Source: Isoetes taiwanensis
Taxonomy: Eukaryota > Streptophyta > Lycopodiopsida > Isoetales > Isoetaceae
Assembly: GCA_021234155.1 (NCBI GenBank)
Contig: JAJEKV010000032.1
Span: 12,914,283 to 12,978,282 of the forward strand
Direction of reading: 5' to 3'
Length of the DNA: 64,000 nucleotides
The notes under the pieces are model-generated. The model did not search any database. It had not been told where the DNA came from and was given only the letters and a program-made list of their open reading frames with translations. How positions within the stretch are numbered: the stretch's first letter is position 1; each line of letters begins with the position of its first letter. This document shows, piece after piece, positions 57,349 to 64,000 of the stretch. Both the position numbers and the translations under genes were made by a program.

Positions 57349-60292
57349 AGTTTTTTTGTATGAAGATCCATTATTTCCAAGAACTCTAACATCAGCGTAT
57401 TGATGGCATATGCTTGCTAAAATTCCAGAAGCTGAAAGTTACGGACCTGGGGGTCATTTTCCATCTTTGCACTTGAACCAACAACTGTTGCTACGCTTAC
57501 CTTTCTAGAAATCTCTGGAGATATGAAATTGGGACAAAGCACAAGTCGCTGAAGAATAAGTTGTTTTTAAGCACGAATCAAATTTGACCAACACTTGCTT
57601 AATTTTTCACCATCTTCTCGAGCCATAGTATCTCGGTTTCTCCTTATTGAATCTCTTTCTGGCACACAGTTGGGTAATAAAAAAAAAGCACTTCTCGACA
57701 ATAAACTTCTTGCGTAACCTCAGCATCATCTTTATGCATTGGCAACTGTACCAATGCAGATTCCGCTGAAACGGCATCAAAAACTTGCAACGGGTACATG
57801 TCTCCAGATATTCCTGTTTTTCTGCACCTGAAACAATCGCTGAAATAGTGGAGGGAATGCAGATCGGCCTTGTTGCATAGCCAAGTAAAAAAGGAAATAC
57901 GAACCTAAGGTTCAGCACAACAACATATGGAAATAAGAATGACTCAATAATTTGGTCTGTAGACCAAGTTAACAAAAATGGTTTCTTCATTTCATAGACT
58001 GGCATTATGTAGTATTTACTGTAGAATGAAGAGGGCTTCAACAAATTTAGATGACAGGCTACAGTTCAAACTGCCACAGCTGCAACATCTTTATGCGGCC
58101 ATGGAGGAACTTTCCAATAGATTAACAGATAAGAAAAAAAGAAGGATATCATCAACATCTATGCCAACAGACTCAATTTCATCTACTTGGTGCTTTTGCC
58201 AAAAGATGCGCATTTAACTCTTCATTTGAAAAATCGATGCCAACATGTCACGAAGAAGTCGAGCACGTGTTTTCGATATTCCAATGCTTGCAGCAATATC
58301 AAACTGTGCGCCCATTTATTTCCCTAAGGACGATGCTAGCAATGTTGATAATCGTCTAGTTTTCGACACATACACGCCATTTGCGTAATGACATCATGCA
58401 TAAGAAAAAGAATCTTTGGGAGATCCTCTTCTCCGAAGTTGTGGTCACTTCGCTTGCTCTCGGTATAGTAACACTCATATCCCTCATATCAAACTATTCA
58501 TATACTCGCCAAGGAGAAGAAAGTAACACCGCCGCCATAATTGCCAAATTGCAAAGCCCCGAAGCCGCCATAGCCAGAATGCATCACTGAACTCCAAGGC
58601 TACATAGCTAGAATGCATAGCTGAACTCCAAAGCTTTGCCATAATGCCTATTATGCATGTGGGAACTATGTACATGTTTTCCAGGATGTCCAAGCGATAT
58701 GTTGCAGACATGTGCACTGCGAATGAACCAAGTGAAAAGGGATTGTAGGGAAGATCAATTATGAAGCGAATGAAGCAAATAAAAGGAAATATCAAATATG
58801 AACTTACAAAGAAGAACCAAGGAAAAGGATGTTGCCCATCGTGTGTTGTCGTGCTTGAAGCTAAGAGGCTTAAAGGTCGTTCTCACCCCATTTCCACAAA
58901 GAGTAGCAAGGTTTGAGTCGTCAAATGGTTTGCAAAATTGGAAAATATCCGGTCTAGTAAAAAGAGAAGCTCTTCAAGAGTAAACCACCAATTCGGAAAC
59001 AACAATGTAAATATCCTGGAATGCTGATCCAAGTTCATCCTGTTTATATTAGAGTTAGCAAAACAACTGGAAAGAAGCAACAATGAGTGCAAAAGTCTCA
59101 CCTTGCATGAAGTTTCATGGCTTCATTCTATGCGTTGAAATTTGTTCTTGGGTTTGCCCCAAAAATGAACAGCCAGACTTCCCCAATTCCTCGGATCAAC
59201 AGGGCTCATTGTATACAATTTTTTTCTAATGCATCAGAATGAGAAAATGGAAAACAGGCACCTGAATCGTGCAAGACTACTTCATAGAATCTTTCTAGGG
59301 CCAGAGTCAGGTTGCTAGCCCCAATTTCCATGCATGCAGCCATCGTGGATATAGAAGGCATAGTTAGCTTCTCATAAGCTACAATGAATGATGGACACTT
59401 GGTAATGCATCGTGGAATTTTCAGCGAAGATGGAGAAATCCCGCATGGCATAGTTCTAGTCAAACCCCTGCAAATTCCGGCATGGCTGATGACCCTGGAG
59501 CCAATGTTCTCCTGGAGTCAACAAGGCTTTTTACCAGAAATTTCAAGAATCCAATCACGCATTCAACCACACAAGGCACTGCTTAGTTTTAGGGTGCAGG
59601 CATTCAGCATTTCATATTTAACAAAACGACAAAATGAGGAGCTCAAAGCTCCAGAACTGCAATCTTTAGGGAGCTGTAACGTGTGACACCAAAAGCCTGT
59701 GGCACATACAGAAATAAGGAATGCAAGATTGGAGCTTCGTCTGTCTTCCCAGTTAGCTGGTTCAAGCATCCCTGATCCACAACGCAGGTGACCGAGAATT
59801 TACAGGGAAGAATAGGTTTGTAGCAGTCACCAGCATATCCTAGGGATATTCTAGCATATACCTAGGATATGCCAAAAACCCACATAAACAAGGGTTTGCC
59901 CCCCTAGGGGCAACCCAAAAACCTAGCTAGAATGTAAAGGTATAAATCATGGCAGGAAAAACATCATCGAACAAAGCCAAGGTACCCAAAAGGGTATCAA
60001 CCCAGGTTTATAGTTGTACAAAATACTGGAATGACCAGAGGATACAAGAAACTCCACATGGCAAATGCAATCTCTGTTCAAATATGGCAATTTGTCCCAA
60101 TCAGGATTTTTTGTTTTGTAAATAAATCAAGGAAGGAAAAACAAAGGACAATACCACCTAAGGCTGTAAATTCTAGAACCCTACAGTGCCATCTGAGGAT
60201 AAATCTCCATCACATCAACATGCTCAATACACAGTCTTGTAGCCATCTCCAAAAGGGTATCAACCCAGGTTTATAGTTGTACAAAATACCGG
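57349..60292. other. Low-coding stretch with scattered exon-like phrases
   Basis: Minus-strand phrases look coding but are unassigned: ALVQLPMHKDDAEVTQEVYC (about 57690-57750) and GAQFDIAASIGISKTRARLL (about 58250-58310). A 41-bp direct repeat lies at 59986-60026 and 60249-60289. No complete gene. Confidence 0.35.
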
Positions 60293-60393
60293 AGACACCT
60301 AGATGGGGCTTTTCCTTCAGTCTATCTCTTCTTGCTTGCTGGTTTTGAGAATTGAATTTATCTTCGTATCACGATAAGAAGATAAACATTTCT
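60293..60393. repeat. Right partner of the distant inverted pair
   Basis: Reverse complement of 54288-54383 apart from a few differences (including a 4-base insertion, aatt). Together the two copies bracket about 5.9 kb. Confidence 0.85.
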
Positions 60394-63221
60394 AGGGTGT
60401 GCGAAACGTTGAATGATGACCCCCAATGATATATGGGTTAACAACATAGGGGGGCATATAATAGCGGTTAGAAGCCACGAGACGGTTAAAGAATACTTAA
60501 AGGAGTAAATGGATTTGTGACCCTACGGAATGAAGGTCACACGAAAGGGTGAATTGTATACGATGTATCACGTGTACAACGTTGAGCCGGGGTAACAAAA
60601 AGTGATTGTGGACATTAGAAGACATATTAAAGGAGGAAAGGAATGAAAGACCCTTATTAAGTATATTGAGCGACCTGGAAGGCTATTACCTTCACAATTT
60701 TTGGATGAGTGGTATGACTTGAGGGGTGGCATTTCCTAGCAGGCAAGGATAAGTGTCCGACTTGAAAGGCAGCAAGAGCTGGAAATCTTTTTAAACATTT
60801 GGTGCGTGGCTTAGGGAAGAAGATTTTCAATTCTTAGGACAACATGGTGGATTGAATTCATCAAGAAACTTTTTTATAGAAAAGGCTCCTCGTGAGAGGT
60901 CATTAAGTGGTATTATCCTTTGGGATATTCATATAATCCCTTGGAATATGCAAGTTCATTTATGGACTTAATGACACTTAGGCAATAAATGGTTGGAAAC
61001 ACTCTGCCCCAACCATATCTAGATACCTTAGAAGGAGATGACTAGTCAACAATGGTTGGATGCCATTGGACCGTGGTGGTTGAACAACTCGAAAAGAGGA
61101 TAGGCCATTGTCAATTTAACAGGTGTGTGGGGCAGACAAAAAATCTTTGCCATATATGCGATGAAGTTTGGCGCAAAATAATGCTAAAGCTTGTATTCTA
61201 GATAAATTAGAGTAAAATATTGACGTTGATGGGGTTTCAACACACGCAATCACTATGTATTACACAGTATGTATCATGCTCTGGGGGAGTGATCCATAAA
61301 AGGAACACGACCATTGAGAAGAAGTAGTGAAGGGTGATAAAAGTAAAGCCAGATCCATGGTCTAGAGGGGTGCTGCATGGTAGTCCCTAGTCGATTGGGC
61401 CAATAGAGATCCTTTCTCTGGGAAGTGAGACGAGTCAAGGCTTAGACAGTAAAGAGAAACAACATTAACTATAGTTATGTCTATAAAATTTTACTTAACC
61501 CCTAATTTATAACGTCGAATAAGGTCTAATATAAAGCATATGAATGTAGTATAGATTAAGTCATGGCAGGGCCGGAAGAGATTTGGTTATGAAGGCATCT
61601 ACCAAAGGAAAAAAAATATTTTAAGCTGTAGTTTAAATTGTTGCTAAGTCAACATCATTGCTGTCTATGTTTCGAAGGCGATAGTGGATTAGAATCCAAC
61701 TTAGGAGTTTCTACCTTGCTCAGAGGAGTTTCCTTACATTGCTCATCGATAACATTCAATAATTTGGTCGGCAGAATCCATTTATTGATGACAATAATAA
61801 TCATTAGGGTGAGTGCACCTTGCCATGTTGGACAAGTCCGGTGGATTTGTTGCTACCACAGCATTGCACTTGATATATTGTTCGTTTATTGGCCTCAAAA
61901 AAGCTTTTCTTTATTTGACATTTCGTGTCTCCCATTTCTTTTCTTGGTCCCCTTTCAAATTAACCAAAGGTATTATTCATATGGATACTAACACAGTGGA
62001 TGGCTATATTCCTCTGTACATATGGATACTAAAACTATGGATGCCTACATTAGTATTGTACTTATCGGTAATGCCAGGCACCCTTTCTAGTGTGTATTGT
62101 TTCAGTGTACTGTTTCAGTAGATTTCCTACAATTGTTGAGAGTGAGTAGCTGCACATCTACAAGCTACCAACAAAAATAGAGATATATGGAATATATGGG
62201 TCTATCAATCCAAGACATATGTTGGCTAGTCTATCTGTAGAAAGCTTATTGTACCCTTTTGAAATTTAGACAAAAACCCCAGCCGCCCCATAAAGCATCT
62301 CATAAGAAAAGTAAAAATCATGATCGTGCATGTGCAACATGACAAACATCTTGAAATGGGGGATCATGCATCCCATGCGACAATGAAAATAAAATTACAT
62401 GGATATGAAAAAAGGAGGGGGGGAAAGGATGCTTGGCGGAGGTTTGACTGGCGGCTGAAGGGGCGGCCGGCTATGGCAGCCGGTGCCCTGTTGTTCTTGT
62501 AGAAGCGACGATGCTGGAGATGTTGGATGCACCCAGGGGAGGGTAAGACATGTTTTGAGCTGGCAAAAAAGGGTGGTGTGTGGAGCACTTCTCGGTGGTT
62601 GCCTGTTTTCTGCAGTGGAGTAGGCCTTTCCTGTGGTGCAGACCTTGCCTCTTTATCTCTAGAGCTTAATCATGTATGAGCATGGTAAGATCTGCAATAT
62701 GTTATTCAGTCCTAATCGTTGCCGAGTCATTTCCTATGTAGTAGTTGGATTTATCTTCTAAGACGGCTCACCACTGTGGCTGGGCCTTGCACTCACTGCA
62801 GGGCCGTCACCAGCATTATAGATTGAAAATAGGGGCTTCGGCGTTGATGTTGCAGCCTTGCGAGCTTATTAGACTCAGTGATTCCAAGATATTTATGCAG
62901 TGCTATGAGTATAGTCTCTTGTTGTCTATTCATCTGAGGCTTAGGAGTTAGTTTTACCCGAAGCTCTTAGACTCTCTTATTGCGAAAGCCAGGGAGGACC
63001 TCGGCTAGGAGGCGGGAGTACTGGCGCTCGAACAAGCGCTAACTAGGGTTTCTTGAACCCCAGGTAAGGTTCTGGTTGATCAACTGCTAGTCACTTCTCG
63101 ATCCCATCATATCCTTCAGATCAGTCCACCCTCGATCTTCCCAACCGTCACATCACCAAATCATCTATCCCATTCCCCCAGAATTCTCTCTGTCTTCCTG
63201 CGGCTCCCCATTATTGCGACC
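60394..63221. other. Gene-free DNA leading to a LINE 5' region
   Basis: 60394-61620 resembles 48841-53147 in composition. 61640-62120 has overlapping plus-strand frames without a domain. From about 62950 the DNA becomes pyrimidine-rich and GC-richer and leads directly to the LINE ORF1 start at 63222, so it is probably that element's 5' UTR. Confidence 0.45.
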
Positions 63222-64000
63222 ATGACTGTACCCAAGGCAACTCCTAAGATTTTCCCAGCTATTACGAGAGCTACTGATTCAATCTCGAACTTCATACAAT
63301 TTGGGAGCTTTGACATGGCGGCCTTCACTGCGTGGATGTTGCAGAATCAAGGGATCCCAGAATGGGATAATATTACTCGAGAAGAGTTACCGGAACTCCC
63401 GAGACCTGTGAATCCCATCTTCTCAAACTCGGAATAGATGAACATTCTCCGTCAGCAGAAGTATCTGCATGCTCCTGATGAAGACTTCACCAAAGGTATC
63501 AAACTAAACTTCCAGTCTGCCCGAAACAAATTACATACTCTGGAAAAAAATGCAGTTGTAGGCTGGGTGGAAAAGGAAGGTTTCAATTTGAATGAAATCG
63601 CCAAACAAATATACTCTTTGAACAAGAATGTGCAGATTGCTTCCATGCATTGGCTACAGTTCCCTTTCTTCATGGTTGAATTAACATCCCAGGAAGCTGC
63701 TCTTGATTTGCTGAGGAAAAGCCGAGTCATACACAAAGGGTACCAAATCAAATTCCAAAAATGGGACTATCACTTCGATCCTTCCTCCCCCAAGTCCCTC
63801 CCGGTCACGGTTTTCTTGCAACCCCACGGTCTCAACCCTGTCTATTGGAGTGAAGAATGCTTCAAGGCAATTTTTAACTCCATTGGACATTTTATTTCTG
63901 CTACTTTCCGACCAGATAGACCCCAAATTGTCTATGTCCAACTAGATCTGCTCAAGCCCATCCCCCGAGAAGTGACTTATGTTGATCTATTTGGAACTAA
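63222..64000 (+). CDS. LINE ORF1, DUF4283-like (one in-frame TAG; runs off the right edge)
   Basis: ATG at 63222 starts MTVPKATPKIFPAITRATDS. A TAG at 63435-63437 interrupts the frame, which continues from ATG 63438 without another stop to the window end. The part after the stop has FPFFMVELTSQEAALDLLRK, then HKGYQIKFQKWD and VTVFLQPHGLNPVYWSEECF: the DUF4283 pattern of plant LINE ORF1 proteins, comparable with the minus-strand copy at 560-2296. If the TAG is real, this copy makes a 71-residue product, or starts internally at 63438. Recent otherwise, since nearly 560 bases stay open. ORF2 would lie to the right. Confidence 0.7.

Overview
The window is nuclear DNA of a land plant with a large, repeat-rich genome. 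The evidence is plant-type LINEs with DUF4283-like ORF1 proteins, an En/Spm (CACTA) element with a TNP2 transposase carrying DUF4218/DUF4216-like regions, a Ty3/gypsy element of the chromodomain-less Tat/Athila type, fragments of PLS-class PPR genes, and short exons with GT-AG introns. The species cannot be told from sequence alone; a fern, lycophyte or gymnosperm would fit the repeat density, but that is inference. Only one host gene looks intact: an eight-exon HMCES/SRAP-domain gene (15642-18681, +) encoding a 408-residue DNA-protein-crosslink shield with a C-terminal PCNA-binding motif. Nearly everything else is mobile DNA, its decay products, or fragments of host genes. Layout. 1-2300: a decayed LINE on the minus strand (ORF1 plus the start of the ORF2 endonuclease, cut by the window edge). 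2.7-5.5 kb: a second decayed LINE ORF2 on the plus strand. 5.9-7.6 kb and 12.05-13.26 kb: two parts of an unrecognised coiled-coil, retroelement-like reading frame, the second followed by a polypurine tract and an LTR (13395-13900). Between them lie nested tandem duplications split by a 322-bp MITE with a TTAA target duplication. 13.9-14.5 kb: a copia-type LTR with primer-binding site on the minus strand. 14.56-14.95 kb and 37.15-38.4 kb: two arrays of a degenerate GAATCT repeat. 15.6-18.7 kb: HMCES. 19.0-23.3 kb: a perfect 42-bp hairpin, a PPR pseudogene, a TIR-bounded segment carrying a two-exon gene fragment (Pack-like), and an annexin-like exon. 24.08-24.30 kb: a tRNA-derived SINE with target duplication. 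24382-33392: a complete Ty3/gypsy element (two LTRs, 5-bp target duplication, tRNA-Gly primer site, intact gag and pol in different frames). 33.7-39.3 kb: low-coding DNA with tandem repeats and a 42-bp hairpin-plus-TATA motif found twice. About 40.05-47.65 kb: a CACTA element with two divergent genes, tnp2 (5'-truncated, minus) and a Transposase_24-like gene (plus), separated by an LTR fragment. 48.8-53.1 kb: about 4.3 kb with no recognisable gene. 53148-54291: a foldback element with 325-bp arms. 54.3-60.4 kb: a segment bounded by a second inverted pair, with PPR and ABCB-transporter fragments. 63222-64000: the start of a third LINE ORF1, cut by the right edge. Little here works together in a pathway. 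HMCES acts alone in replication-coupled repair. The gypsy element has all parts for its own transposition. The CACTA, LINE, SINE and MITE copies are mostly non-autonomous or dead.
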